From positions 372,001-436,000 of the forward strand of contig OY756146.1 of the NCBI GenBank assembly GCA_963576785.1: DNA of 64,000 nt. The letters run 5' to 3'. This document shows positions 35,232 through 43,898 of this stretch, piece after piece. The notes beneath the pieces were generated by a model. It searched no databases, was not told the DNA's origin, and worked only from the letters and a program-made list of their open reading frames with translations. The translations under genes were made by a program, and so were the position numbers. The stretch comes from Chlorophyllum brunneum. Taxonomy: Eukaryota > Basidiomycota > Agaricomycetes > Agaricales > Agaricaceae. Numbering within the stretch: position 1 is the stretch's first letter; each line of letters starts with the position of its first letter.

Positions 35232-35496
35232 CCCTCGTATAGATTTATTTTACTGAAACCGACAGAAGTCTATTTCAGGCTGCCCCAAATGTCAAGGTTC
35301 TATTTCGGGGGACAGGAAACCACAAAGTTCTATTTTGGATGACAAGGTGAAGATTAACATGTCCGCTCCCCTGGACGCAACAAAATGGTGCGACAAATTG
35401 TGGGGCATGGCCGATGCTAGGAGGGCAATCCTGGCCATTGAGCAGTGGTCAAAACAGTTTCTCTATGAACATGTGCCGCGCGCGTCATATTCTTGA

Positions 35497-36176
35497 TCTT
35501 GTCTGATTTGCTAAACCCTCTGGCTGCACATTTTGGAGATTGGGAATGTGCTGAATATAGGTACATAAGTGTAAAGCCTGCTAGTTATTTGTATATTCTT
35601 TATTGTAGCTAATGACTACCCAAATATTAGATAGCACATTTGTGCATTCTGGTCTTTTGGGTCCAAGACATGGTGTGGGTGATGGTCCTATGGGATAAGC
35701 GTAATGCATTGAGACGTACCTGCTTTTAAGGTGTAGTTGGTTGCAGACTCGATGTTTTGAACCAGGAGTCTCCAGCCCAACATTCTCATCTTCATTGATG
35801 ATAAATGAGCTATCTCTTTTAGCTCCCTCCCTATCTCATAGCTACTTCCATCCCCATCTACATTATGTCTGTCATCATTAATCCATGTGGTCAGTTGTTT
35901 GCTTGTAACCGTCAGTATTGGCTTCACAATTTTTGTTGTAGTCTGTGCTGGTGCATCGTGGATATGATCTTCAAGGTATGGTCTTCGTTTCCTCTTTTGT
36001 AGGCCATGTACATTCATCGGTTATGTCTATCCATAGACGTATCATCTGGGTTGTTGCTTGACTTGGGAAGCATCCGGAGTGTGGTAGTACATATATGTGT
36101 GTGCATATGTCATTGGTATCATACAGTTCTAGAATTAAGCTCATGGATTCTCTCATACTCCTGCTTTACAGTTCCA
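35497..36176. other. Stretch of the core transposon with no supported gene
   Basis: A minus-strand frame of about 110 codons at 35688-36017 (RRPYLEDHIHDAPAQT) lacks recognisable motifs and has no clear partners. I leave it unassigned. Confidence 0.35.
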
Positions 36177-36559
36177 ATGACCACCACTTATACCTCTACG
36201 TCCAAACACTACTTACCCCAAATGCCTCTCCCTCAGAAGCCCTGGGCACCGCAATCACAGCTTCCTAAGAAGCCGCCGGTTCTGCAAGCAACACTCCCCC
36301 CAAAGCCACAGGAATCGTCTATGCCCGTACCCAGGCGGCTATGGTGAATATGTTTTTGAATATAATGGATAGGCATTGACTCACGGTCCGGCATTCATAG
36401 GGTTGAATACCCCCATTGTTGGCTAGATGAACAACACATTCTTTGCTTCTATTCCTTACAGGTCAACAGCCCGGACTTAGGATACAATCAATATCTTGAG
36501 GTACGGACCACTACTGTGGCCCCAACTGGTGAGGTGGGCTGGTCTTTTGGGGAGGGAAG

Positions 36560-36859
36560 TGTTACGACCTTAGTCTCTGACTCAGGTTGCAAGCCTTTGG
36601 ATAAAGGGAAGGAGGTAGAGAGAGGAAGAAGGGAAGATACGATTGGTAAAGTGTAAGGAATACATCAAGTATTACTACACTTTATATACTAGTGGTAGAG
36701 GCTAATAATAAGGGAGTCGAGTAACGGAGTCAGAGGAGAGGAGTAGAACGAGTCAGGTAGGAGGCACAGCCTCTAGGGTGATACAGGAGATGACACAAGT
36801 ATGAGAGTACACGAGGTAATGGGCGCATGATGGGAATGAACGGTCTATGATTCGTAACA
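36560..36859 (-). repeat. 3' LTR of the Gypsy element
   Basis: 300 bp; contains the TATATAAAG promoter-like motif on the coding strand and ends at the purine tract. Confidence 0.93.
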
Positions 36860-36969
36860 ATACCTCCCTTTCAAGCTTCATGTCCTCATGATACGTATTA
36901 CTGTAAAGGTCCTTTGTAAGATAGAACATATGGTATTTGTTAAAGTTTAAGAAAACCCGACGAGTGTTT

Positions 36970-37806
36970 TTACTCGTTCATAGGTACGGCCGCTCCCAGA
37001 GCTCGGGCTAAGTCCTTCTTGTTTCCTCCAATGAGAGGTGTCTTGTCAACACGTCGTAAACCAATCCAGAGGGGTGCGTGTGGTAGTCCTTCTTTAAACA
37101 GGAAGTGGGTGTGGTTGTTGTACGTAGTGTTGTCGTTGGTGTGATTGCTTAAAAGTTTGTACACGACCTCTTTCCAATAATCGTTGTCCTTTTCTCCTTC
37201 TGATTTCAAAGTGTTATATCCTGTCGGCGGGTGGAAAGTCATGGGTGTGATGGGGGGTACTACCGTGGTGAGTATGGTTTGGAGGTGAGCGACTTCTTCT
37301 TCGATGTCGGGGTGGAGTAGCTGGTCGGCGGCGGTTCTTTCTTGCGTCTTTTGTTCGCATGTGTGGCAGATGTGGTGTTGGATGGGGAATGGGTCGTTAC
37401 TAACGAGTAGTCGATTAACGATGTGGTGGGAGAGGTTGTCTGTGCTTCTGGATTCGTACGTATTGAGTCGTTCGGCTAGGGCTACAAGGATACTGTGCAT
37501 CCGAGCTCGTATGTTGGAGATAACGAGGAGTTGCAAGTCGTCGTTAATCTCGTACAAGTGTCTCTCCAGTTGGTCTCTCCTTCCTTCGTTGATGATGAAC
37601 TGATTGAGTCTTGGAGTGGCGTCGGATAAGGTATCCATAATTTTCGAGGCTCCTTCTTGGGTTGCTTTTACTGCTGCTCCCAGTAGTATTATGGTGTCGA
37701 CTAGGGTTTCTCCTTCTACGATTTCTTCCTGGTTGGTCCTTTCTGGGACGAGTTCTTCAAATTCTGCGAGGTAGGGGTACGGGGTAAGTTGGCGTTCGGC
37801 GGGCAT
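36970..37806 (-). CDS. Third ORF of the Gypsy element, 278 aa, unknown function
   Basis: An uninterrupted frame on the coding strand, 97 bp downstream of the pol stop and ending 110 bp before the 3' LTR. It begins MPAERQLTPYPYLAEFEELV and includes a helical middle (RLNQFIINEGRRDQLERH, LVALAERLNTYESRST), a CHTC pair (HHICHTCEQKTQE), then HFLFKEGLPHAPLWIGLRRV and GGNKKDLARALGAAVP. There is no signal peptide or membrane segment, so it is not an obvious envelope. Chromodomain Gypsy elements normally end after pol, so this is an extra gene, possibly captured or a Gag-like accessory. It would need a sub-genomic or reinitiated message. I do not recognise it. Confidence 0.7.
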   Translation of the reverse strand: MPAERQLTPYPYLAEFEELVPERTNQEEIVEGETLVDTIILLGAAVKATQEGASKIMDTLSDATPRLNQFIINEGRRDQLERHLYEINDDLQLLVISNIRARMHSILVALAERLNTYESRSTDNLSHHIVNRLLVSNDPFPIQHHICHTCEQKTQERTAADQLLHPDIEEEVAHLQTILTTVVPPITPMTFHPPTGYNTLKSEGEKDNDYWKEVVYKLLSNHTNDNTTYNNHTHFLFKEGLPHAPLWIGLRRVDKTPLIGGNKKDLARALGAAVPMNE

Positions 37807-37903
37807 GGTATATTGTAGAGATAGTTGGCAAAGTCAAGGGTGAAGTGAATACCACGAGTGATGCGATGAGTGTAGTGGTTACTTGAGATGCGAGGTTTGC
37901 TGT

Positions 37904-40900
37904 TCATAATTGCTGTTTTTTACCTCCCCTTTTTATAGGTTTCGTCCTCGAAATCTTGCTTATGAATTCTTGTACTGCTTCCTTGGCGCTGTCTAAGTTT
38001 GTTTCGTCTTCCCATGTATCTTCTTCGGACGTATATCCTTTCCAGTGTATTAGGTACTGTTTTCGTTTCCCTTTCATGCGGTGTCCTCGGACTTCGTCTA
38101 CTTCGTAGTGTTCTTCATCGTTAACTATCTCGGGGATCGGTGGTGGCGGAGTGCGCTGGCTGTCATACTCGGGGTTGTGATAGGGGGAAAGTAGTCTGCT
38201 GTTGAATACGTCGTGTATCGCCCATGTTTCAGGTAGCTCCAGGCGGTAGCTTGTTTCGCCTATTTTTTCTTTTACTCGGAACGGTCCGTATCTTTTGTGA
38301 TCTAATTTTTTTGTTGGTCTTGTTGTCCTAATATTGTCTGCTTCCAGCCAAATTTGGTCTCCTGTTTGGTACTCGTGTTCTGGCTTTGTGCTATTTCGCT
38401 TTTCCATCTGTATCTGGTTTTGTTGGAGCATTTTGATCGTTGCTTGGCGTATGTCCTGCAGTTCTTGTATTCTTTCCGTGATTGCTGGAGCCTTGATCTC
38501 ATTTGAGATATTGCCCTTCCATGGGTGTCGTCCGTATACTATCTGGAACGGTGAATGTCCTGTGGCACTATGTGTTTTATCGTTATACTGGAATTCTGCC
38601 GTGCTGAGCCATTTCTTCCAGTTGTTCTGTGCGTGATTGATTACATTTCTGAGGTAGGCCTCAACCTCTTGGTTGATGCGCTCCGTTTGACCGTCTGTTT
38701 GTGGATGGTATGCCGTGGATAGGTTTCGTTGGGTGCCAGTTGCTTTGCAAAGTTCTGCCATGAATTTTGATGCGAACTGTGGGCCTCTGTCACTGATGAT
38801 CCTGCGTGGTATCCCATGTTGTCTCCATATGTCGTCCCGATATATATCTCCTAGCTCCTCGGATGATAGGGTGGTGTTAACTGCTCGTAGTCTGATCATT
38901 TTGCTGAAACGATCAACGATGACAAGTATCGCGTCGTATCCCTCCGATTCTGGCAGTGGTCCTATCATGTCGATTGATATCTCTTCCCATGGTCCGGTGG
39001 GTATTGGTAACGGATGGAGGTGTGTGGTAGGTCGTGTTCGGAGTATTTTATTTCTCTGACATGTGTCACATCCCTTGATGTATCGTTTAACATCGTTACG
39101 CATTTGTGGCCACCAATATGTCCTTTTGAGGAGTTCGATCATTCTGTGTTGTCCCGGGTGTCCTACGTCCGTTTTGTCGTGGTGTTGTTGGAGTATTTCT
39201 TGGCGTAATTCGGTGTTTGGTGGTACGTATATTCTTCCTTCGAAGATGGGTAATCCATCAGTTTCCCATATCTCCTCTGGTCGTTTCTCCTTTTCTCTTA
39301 ACCATTGTGTTTCTCTCCTCTGCTCCTTTCGCAGTCGGTGTTTCAGGTCTTCTTCTCCCGATATATCCCACATTTGTCTGATCTCGGTGGTAGTGTTGTC
39401 GAATAAGTGGTCGGGTAATAGCGTGATATCTGTGTTGTCTCTGGTTGTGTCCGTTTTCGTTAGTCTTGATAACACATCTGCTTTCGTATTTGTTTTTCCG
39501 GGTATGTGTTTTAACGTGTAGTGATATTCCTGTAGTTCCAGTTGCCATCTCGCCTGTCGTCCTGTGAGTTGTTGCGGTTTCCTAAAGTATTCCAAGTTTT
39601 TGTGGTCCGTCCATATCTCGAATGGTTTGTCGGCGTCGAGTAGATATTGTCTCCAAGTTTTGACCGCTTCTCTGATTGCCAATAGTTCTTTGTCATAGAT
39701 CTGGTAATTTCGTTCTGCCGGTGTCATTGTTCTCGAGTGGAATGCGATTGGGTGCCACTGGTTATCTTGGTCTTGTGATAATACCGCTCCTACTCCGTAC
39801 CCTGATGCGTCTACCTCCACTCTATATTGTCCTTTATCTCGAGGCATCGCTAGTACTGGTTCGCTCGTGATTTCCTTCTTGATTTTTTCGAACGCTTGTT
39901 GTTGCCGTTCTGACCATGACCATTGTGCGTCTTTCTTCTTGAGTTCATGTAGTGGTGTTGCTATGTTACTGAAGTCTTGTATGAATCGTCGGTAGAAATT
40001 TGCAAAGCCGAGGAATTTTTCGACATCCTTCACAGATTTGGGTGTTGGCCATTCCCTTACTGCTTTCACCTTTTCTTCCTCCATTTTAACGCTGCCCTGT
40101 CCTACCACAAAGCCTAGTATGGGTATTTCTTTCGCGTCGAACATACATTTTGATCGTTTGAAGTAGAGCTGGTGTTTGGCTGCAATATCTAAGAACCGTA
40201 TCGTTCTTTTCTCGAGTTCTTCCTGTGTGGTTCCTGGAATGACGAAATCGTCCATGTAGTTGACAAGCGTTCCTTCATGCAATAGTTCTCGGAATATCGT
40301 GTTCATCATTCTTTGGAAGGTTGCCGGTGAATTGCTCATTCCGAAGAACATGACCGTAGGTTCAAATAATCCGTTGTTTGTTACGAACGCTGCTTTCCAT
40401 TCGTCTCCTTTCCTGATTCTGACGTTGTTGTATCCCCAAATGATGTCGAGCTTATTAAACACTTTTGCGTCCTTTAGTCGGTCTAGAACTTCGCTTATGA
40501 GTGGTAGTGGCGTTTTATCTTTGATCGTGTGTTCATTCAGCTTCTTGTAATCTTGTACCAGGCGTTTTGTTCCGTCTTTCTTTGGTATAAAGAAGCATGG
40601 GGTGGCGTAGGGGGATTGTGATGGTCTGATACGTCCTGAGGCGAGGTTTTCGTCGAGGAATTTTTGTAGTTCCTGTTTTTCCGTTATTGTCATTGGGTAA
40701 ACTTTGGACTGCAGTACCGGGGGTGCGTCTTCTGACAGATTTATCTCGTGGTCCCATACCGTGTGTGCGGGTAAATTATCGAAGTTCTTTTTGTTGAACA
40801 GATGGGTGTACTGTCGGAGGTATGGTGGTAGATCTTCATCGTCCGTCCGGTCCGCCTTTTTCTCTTCAATGTGTTCCTTGACTGTCCATATTTTCTCGTT

Positions 40901-41431
40901 GAACCGTATGTTGCTATGTGATATTTTGCAATCTTCTGGACATCTTGTGAATCGTATGACATGATTGTTCCAATCGATTTCCGGGTTATGTTTGACCAGC
41001 CAATCGTGCCCCAGGTATAAGTCCGCGCTTTCCAATTGTGTTACTAGAGCGTCGATTTGTTCCGTGTGGTTGCCGTTGTTTAGTACTAGTTGTGCTTTAT
41101 CTGTTATTTCTCCCTTTCTATTCTCCGTTCCATCGGCGTTGATTACTTTGATTGGGATTTCCAGGGCTTTAGTCGGGATCTGTTCTTCTTCTACTGTTCG
41201 TTGTGCTATGCACGTGTGGGTGCATCCGGAGTCTACCAGAGTTATAATTGGTTTGCGTCCCATTTTTGTCTGGATTGTTGAGTCGAGGAGAAGTTCGCGC
41301 TTAGAGTTTCGTTTTTGGGGAATCACGTATCTTCTATTCTGTGATAAAACAGGAACTCTAGTTTTATTGGCTCGCGGGTTTGCGCTTACTCGGAGCCTTC
41401 GACAAAATCCTCTTTTTCCTCTATCTCTTGT
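37904..41431 (-). CDS. Gypsy pol polyprotein (PR-RT-RNaseH-IN-chromodomain)
   Basis: The frame opens after TGA 41434-41432, overlaps the end of gag by 46 nt, and runs about 1175 codons to the stop at 37906-37904. Protease LVDSGCTHTCIA comes first. Reverse transcriptase follows with QDYKKLNEHTIKDKTPLPL, FGMSNSPATFQRMMN and the catalytic YMDD (LVNYMDDFVIPG), then RNase H (VEVDASGYGVGAVLSQ, TDHKNLEYF). Integrase has its HHCC zinc domain (HHDKTDVGHPG, CDTCQRN) and a core with SIDMIGPLP, SDRGPQFAS and QTDGQTERINQEVEAYL. The C-terminal chromodomain reads YEVDEVRGHRMKGKRKQYL, then WKGYTSEEDTWE, which in chromoviruses directs integration to modified histones. Pol is in the -1 frame relative to gag; the first in-frame start-like codon is GTG 41326, so translation by frameshifting is more likely. 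Confidence 0.93.
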   Translation of the reverse strand, partial: TRDRGKRGFCRRLRVSANPRANKTRVPVLSQNRRYVIPQKRNSKRELLLDSTIQTKMGRKPIITLVDSGCTHTCIAQRTVEEEQIPTKALEIPIKVINADGTENRKGEITDKAQLVLNNGNHTEQIDALVTQLESADLYLGHDWLVKHNPEIDWNNHVIRFTRCPEDCKISHSNIRFNEKIWTVKEHIEEKKADRTDDEDLPPYLRQYTHLFNKKNFDNLPAHTVWDHEINLSEDAPPVLQSKVYPMTITEKQELQKFLDENLASGRIRPSQSPYATPCFFIPKKDGTKRLVQDYKKLNEHTIKDKTPLPLISEVLDRLKDAKVFNKLDIIWGYNNVRIRKGDEWKAAFVTNNGLFEPTVMFFGMSNSPATFQRMMNTIFRELLHEGTLVNYMDDFVIPGTTQEELEKRTIRFLDIAAKHQLYFKRSKCMFDAKEIPILGFVVGQGSVKMEEEKVKAVREWPTPKSVKDVEKFLGFANFYRRFIQDFSNIATPLHELKKKDAQWSWSERQQQAFEKIKKEITSEPVLAMPRDKGQYRVEVDASGYGVGAVLSQDQDNQWHPIAFHSRTMTPAERNYQIYDKELLAIREAVKTWRQYLLDADKPFEIWTDHKNLEYFRKPQQLTGRQARWQLELQEYHYTLKHIPGKTNTKADVLSRLTKTDTTRDNTDITLLPDHLFDNTTTEIRQMWDISGEEDLKHRLRKEQRRETQWLREKEKRPEEIWETDGLPIFEGRIYVPPNTELRQEILQQHHDKTDVGHPGQHRMIELLKRTYWWPQMRNDVKRYIKGCDTCQRNKILRTRPTTHLHPLPIPTGPWEEISIDMIGPLPESEGYDAILVIVDRFSKMIRLRAVNTTLSSEELGDIYRDDIWRQHGIPRRIISDRGPQFASKFMAELCKATGTQRNLSTAYHPQTDGQTERINQEVEAYLRNVINHAQNNWKKWLSTAEFQYNDKTHSATGHSPFQIVYGRHPWKGNISNEIKAPAITERIQELQDIRQATIKMLQQNQIQMEKRNSTKPEHEYQTGDQIWLEADNIRTTRPTKKLDHKRYGPFRVKEKIGETSYRLELPETWAIHDVFNSRLLSPYHNPEYDSQRTPPPPIPEIVNDEEHYEVDEVRGHRMKGKRKQYLIHWKGYTSEEDTWEDETNLDSAKEAVQEFISKISRTKPIKRGGKKQQL

Positions 41432-42657
41432 TCATCATCCTCGTTGATTTCTCTAATATGGGCTTTCTTGGGTGCCCGGCAGTTCTTCGAGATGTGGCCC
41501 TGTTTACCGCAGTTGTAACACGTTATTTTGGTGTACGTGACTTTGGTCTTCTTCCTGCAGTATTTGGCGATATGCCCATAGAGGTTGCAATTGTAGCACC
41601 TCGGTTTTCCAGCCTGATCGGTGTCTGCCCTTTGTCGTCCTATCTCCATGGGTTGTCCTCTTCCCCCATAGATAACTCCGGTGGTGGTTTTGACATCTCC
41701 TCTAGTGATGTCCGTTGCTTCGTAACCTTGTCCTACTGCGAGGATCGTGGTTTTCCATTTGCTGTATGTTGTTGGGACGGAGGTTGTTGGGTAACCTACT
41801 ATGGTTCGAATAATGTCTGCTCGGGTGTGGCGTTTGAGAAGGAATATCGCGTGTGTGTCGTCTGTTCCTGCTTGGGCCCTCAATGCTTCGAATTCGATTA
41901 AGAAGTCTGCTGTGTTCTTCTTTCCCTGTTTGAACGTTTCTATTTCTCCTTCTGCTATGGCTTTCCTATTCCCCAAGGAGAATGTGGCCTCTACTTCTTT
42001 CGTAAAGTCCTCCCAAGCCGGTGTTTTCTTATTCTGGATGGCTTGTAGTTGTGTGTTGGCGTAAGGACCTGCTAGTCCTCCTTTCATCCTTGCCAAAATG
42101 GCTACTATTTTCTGTTCTTCTTCATCTATCTTGTTGAACATTAGCCATAAGGATATGGCTCTCCACCAATCGTCAAATTTGGTCCTATCCCCATTGAAAT
42201 AACCTGGTTCCGGGGCTAGATTCTTTGGTACGTTGATTTCGTCTGTCATTTCTGGTTCTGACTCTGGTTCGCTGTGTTCGTTTTCGTAGGTCTCGGCGAT
42301 TTCTATATCTGCTGTGGCGTCTGCGACTTCTGTGTCGAATTCGGTTTCGAATAAAGCTGTGTCGATTTCTTCTTCAAACGGAGCTGGTTCTTCGTCTGTG
42401 CTGTGTTCGGATTCTTCCTCGTGGGTTTCGGCGATATCTATATCGGATGTGTTTTCGGCGACTTCTGTGTCGAATTCGGTTTCAAATAGAGCTGTGGTCT
42501 CGTCTACGCTGTGTTCGGATTTCTGCCGTTTAAGGCCTTCAGGGATTTCTGGTTCTGTTGATCGTTTGGATCCTGTTGCTACGGGTGAACCCTGGATGTC
42601 TGTTGGTCTCGGAGCTCTCTGTCTTCTCGGTGTTCTCGATGAGCTACTGCTGCTCAT
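41386..42657 (-). CDS. Gypsy Gag, 423 aa, two CCHC knuckles
   Basis: Starts at ATG 42657 (MSSSSSSRTPRRQRAPRPT) and ends at TAA 41388-41386. Residues 50-150 are very acidic and contain a near-exact internal duplication (ALFETEFDTEVA). The capsid region has EPGYFNGDRTKFDDWWRA, LARMKGGLAGPYANTQL and FLIEFEALRAQAG. The C-terminus has two zinc knuckles, CYNCNLYGHIAKYC and CYNCGKQGHISKNC, for RNA binding. An N-terminal acidic duplicated extension ahead of the capsid domain is unusual for this class. The element's 5' leader between the LTR and the ATG is 93 bp. Confidence 0.93.
   Translation of the reverse strand: MSSSSSSRTPRRQRAPRPTDIQGSPVATGSKRSTEPEIPEGLKRQKSEHSVDETTALFETEFDTEVAENTSDIDIAETHEEESEHSTDEEPAPFEEEIDTALFETEFDTEVADATADIEIAETYENEHSEPESEPEMTDEINVPKNLAPEPGYFNGDRTKFDDWWRAISLWLMFNKIDEEEQKIVAILARMKGGLAGPYANTQLQAIQNKKTPAWEDFTKEVEATFSLGNRKAIAEGEIETFKQGKKNTADFLIEFEALRAQAGTDDTHAIFLLKRHTRADIIRTIVGYPTTSVPTTYSKWKTTILAVGQGYEATDITRGDVKTTTGVIYGGRGQPMEIGRQRADTDQAGKPRCYNCNLYGHIAKYCRKKTKVTYTKITCYNCGKQGHISKNCRAPKKAHIREINEDDEQEIEEKEDFVEGSE
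41404..41410 (-). promoter_or_regulatory. Candidate -1 ribosomal frameshift heptamer GGATTTT
   Basis: In gag frame the message reads GAG-GAT-TTT-GTC; slipping back one base at G-GAT-TTT enters the open pol frame (GGA-TTT-TGT-CGA). GGAUUUU is a known -1 shift heptamer in dianthoviruses. A second weaker candidate (GGAAAAA) is at 41419-41413. Both lie inside the 46-nt gag/pol overlap. Confidence 0.45.
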
Positions 42658-42730
42658 ATACTGTTGTCCTGGTCGGAGGCTATTATTCCAAGCCTAGCTA
42701 CGAATAGTGGCACCTCTCTTGCAAGGTGAG

Positions 42731-42748
42731 TCGAATGACACTTTACCA
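42731..42748 (-). promoter_or_regulatory. Gypsy primer-binding site
   Basis: TGGTAAAGTGTCATTCGA on minus starts two bases inside the 5' LTR. TGG pairs with a tRNA CCA end; I cannot say which tRNA. Confidence 0.5.
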
Positions 42749-42750
42749 AA

Positions 42751-43050
42751 TGTTACGACCTTAGTCTCTGACTCAGGTTGCAAGCCTTTGGATAAAGGGA
42801 AGGAGGTAGAGAGAGGAAGAAGGGAAGATACGATTGGTAAAGTGTAAGGAATACATCAAGTATCACTACACTTTATATACTAGTGGTAGAGGCTAATAAT
42901 AAGGGAGTCGAGTAACGGAGTCAGAGGAGAGGAGTAGAACGAGTCAGGTAGGAGGCACAGCCTCTAGGGTGATACAGGAGATGACACAAGTATGAGAGTA
43001 CACGAGGTAATGGGCGCATGATGGGAATGAACGGTCTATGATTCGTAACA
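42751..43050 (-). repeat. 5' LTR of the Gypsy element
   Basis: 300 bp, nearly identical to the 3' LTR. Confidence 0.93.
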
Positions 43051-43116
43051 GGAAGGGCCTTTGGTCATGCTGGTGATGTCAGTATGAATGGTTTTTCAGC
43101 TGTGGTTGTGTACTGA

Positions 43117-43634
43117 CATTGATCCGGATAGAAGAGGCATCCATCATAACCCTTGTGAGCCATCGGGCCTGCTGACCCATATCACGATCCATTTTTTCAA
43201 CCACTTCAATAACACATTCACAAGCGCTCACATTCTGCCGAAGGCTGGAGAAGAAGTAGGGCTCATGCAGGTGTTCCAAACCCATTGGGATGGCCTCTCA
43301 TTTGTGAACACTTGTCGTAATGAGATTATGGTCTACGTGGGCCCCAGCAGGGAAATAAACGTCAACATTAGGGTCGTGAAAGTATGTGGTGCAATGCCTT
43401 ATGATAAGTGTCTTATGTGTTTGCACAGAAGTAGCATGGGATGTACATTTTCTTGGTCTATATATTCTAGTATATGTTAGTACATAGTGCTATACAGCAT
43501 TACGAGGTGCTATATCACATTTGTGCAATAATCAGTTGTGGACTCATAAATATATTGAAAAAAGTTTAATATGTTTTTTATGTCTGACATGGCATGTCGT
43601 GTGACGAAGTTCCTGGGGTCTCTGCCAAAAGTGG
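43117..43634. other. Right-terminal part of the core transposon, no supported gene
   Basis: A plus frame at 43140-43390 (LLTHITIHFFNHFNN, VGLMQVFQTHWDGLSFV) is open but unrecognised and has no clear start. Near the end a tgacatggcatgtc near-palindrome (about 43584) may be the counterpart of the subterminal palindromes on the left. Confidence 0.35.
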
Positions 43635-43669
43635 TAAGTCTTGGCAGCAAGGTGCTCCGGCTTTCCATA
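43635..43669 (-). repeat. Right terminal inverted repeat of the candidate DNA transposon
   Basis: Exact reverse complement of 9134-9168. Followed by tgatg (43670-43674), matching 9129-9133. Confidence 0.7.
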
Positions 43670-43898
43670 TGATGTGTTGATGCTTGCGTGTGCCCTCAAC
43701 ACTTCAAATATTCCTGGTCACATGACCATAAATTCAGTCGAAAACAAAAAGATTTTGCGTACAACACTTGTATACGGGTATCCTCCTTACACATCTAATA
43801 GTAATAGTCTCTCCCAACGTGGAATGAACAGCATATACCACATACTGCTACTCCACTTAAACAAGAAGATTTGTCTGTCACAATAAATCTATTGTTTG

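Larger units (their letters stand above)
27559..35496 (+). pseudogene. Unknown gene remnant J, split by Copia copy 2
   Basis: Exon 27559-27730 reads IALEFIGMSKALKGLSGI and FVVADMCGVEYIDDKLTKDE. An intron (27731-27784) is followed by an exon reading VGFNITKQSWYPLAST, then GSGNDQGRWTP. That exon is cut at 27874 by the Copia element, and after the ccctc duplication the same frame resumes at 35236 as RIDLFY, stop (TGA 35254-35256), NRQKSISGCPKCQGS, KWCDKLWGMADARRA and FLYEHVPRAS, ending at TGA 35494-35496. The restored frame across the insertion supports the element boundaries. The family is unknown to me; KQSWYPLAST/GRWTP resembles other transposon-linked mushroom proteins. Confidence 0.5.
36560..43050 (-). 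mobile_element. Chromodomain Gypsy LTR retrotransposon, apparently intact and young
   Basis: 300-bp LTRs (36560-36859, 42751-43050), TGTTACGA to CGTAACA, with target duplication ggaag (36555-36559, 43051-43055). I noticed a single difference between the LTRs (T/C in the aagtatYactac string). Gag, pol and a third ORF are open. A primer-binding site starting TGGTAAAGTGTC lies 2 bp inside the 5' LTR (42748-42731), and a purine tract (AAAGGGAGGTAT) precedes the 3' LTR (36871-36860). Confidence 0.95.
36177..43116 (+). pseudogene. Unknown gene remnant M, split by the Gypsy element
   Basis: ATG 36177 opens a Pro/Gln-rich exon (MPLPQKPWAPQSQLPKKPP) to about 36345. Probable introns follow, with acceptors near 36417 and 36462. 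The next exon reads VNSPDLGYNQYLEV, VAPTGEVGWSFGEG. The Gypsy element interrupts it at 36559. After the ggaag duplication the frame resumes as RAFGHAGDVSMNGFSAVV and stops at 43114-43116. I do not recognise the product. The restored frame shows that the Gypsy element landed in an exon of the core transposon. Confidence 0.4.
9134..43669. mobile_element. Candidate large DNA transposon (about 13.0 kb before nested insertions)
   Basis: The ends are a perfect 35-bp inverted repeat (9134-9168 and 43635-43669). The five bases outside each end are identical (tgatg, 9129-9133 and 43670-43674), as expected of a target duplication. The 34,536 bp span contains four later insertions, each with its own matching 5-bp duplication: Copia 9349-16711 (gtatt), a solo LTR 20663-20968 (catac), Copia 27875-35231 (ccctc) and Gypsy 36560-43050 (ggaag). 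Subtracting them leaves 12,999 bp. Cargo: an alpha-type kinase (minus), a DDE integrase-type transposase (plus), a TET/JBP dioxygenase (minus), a long unknown protein (plus) and two gene remnants. A 5-bp duplication fits a retroviral-integrase-type transposase. Boundaries rest on one copy only, so this is a strong hypothesis rather than proof. Confidence 0.6.

Noticed and set aside
36970..37806. Envelope gene of a Gypsy errantivirus
   Set aside because: The third ORF has no signal peptide, transmembrane helix or cleavage-site pattern, so position alone does not justify calling it env.
9134..43669. Helitron or Crypton interpretation of the core element
   Set aside because: No Rep/helicase or tyrosine recombinase is visible, the ends are inverted repeats with a 5-bp duplication, and Helitrons make none.
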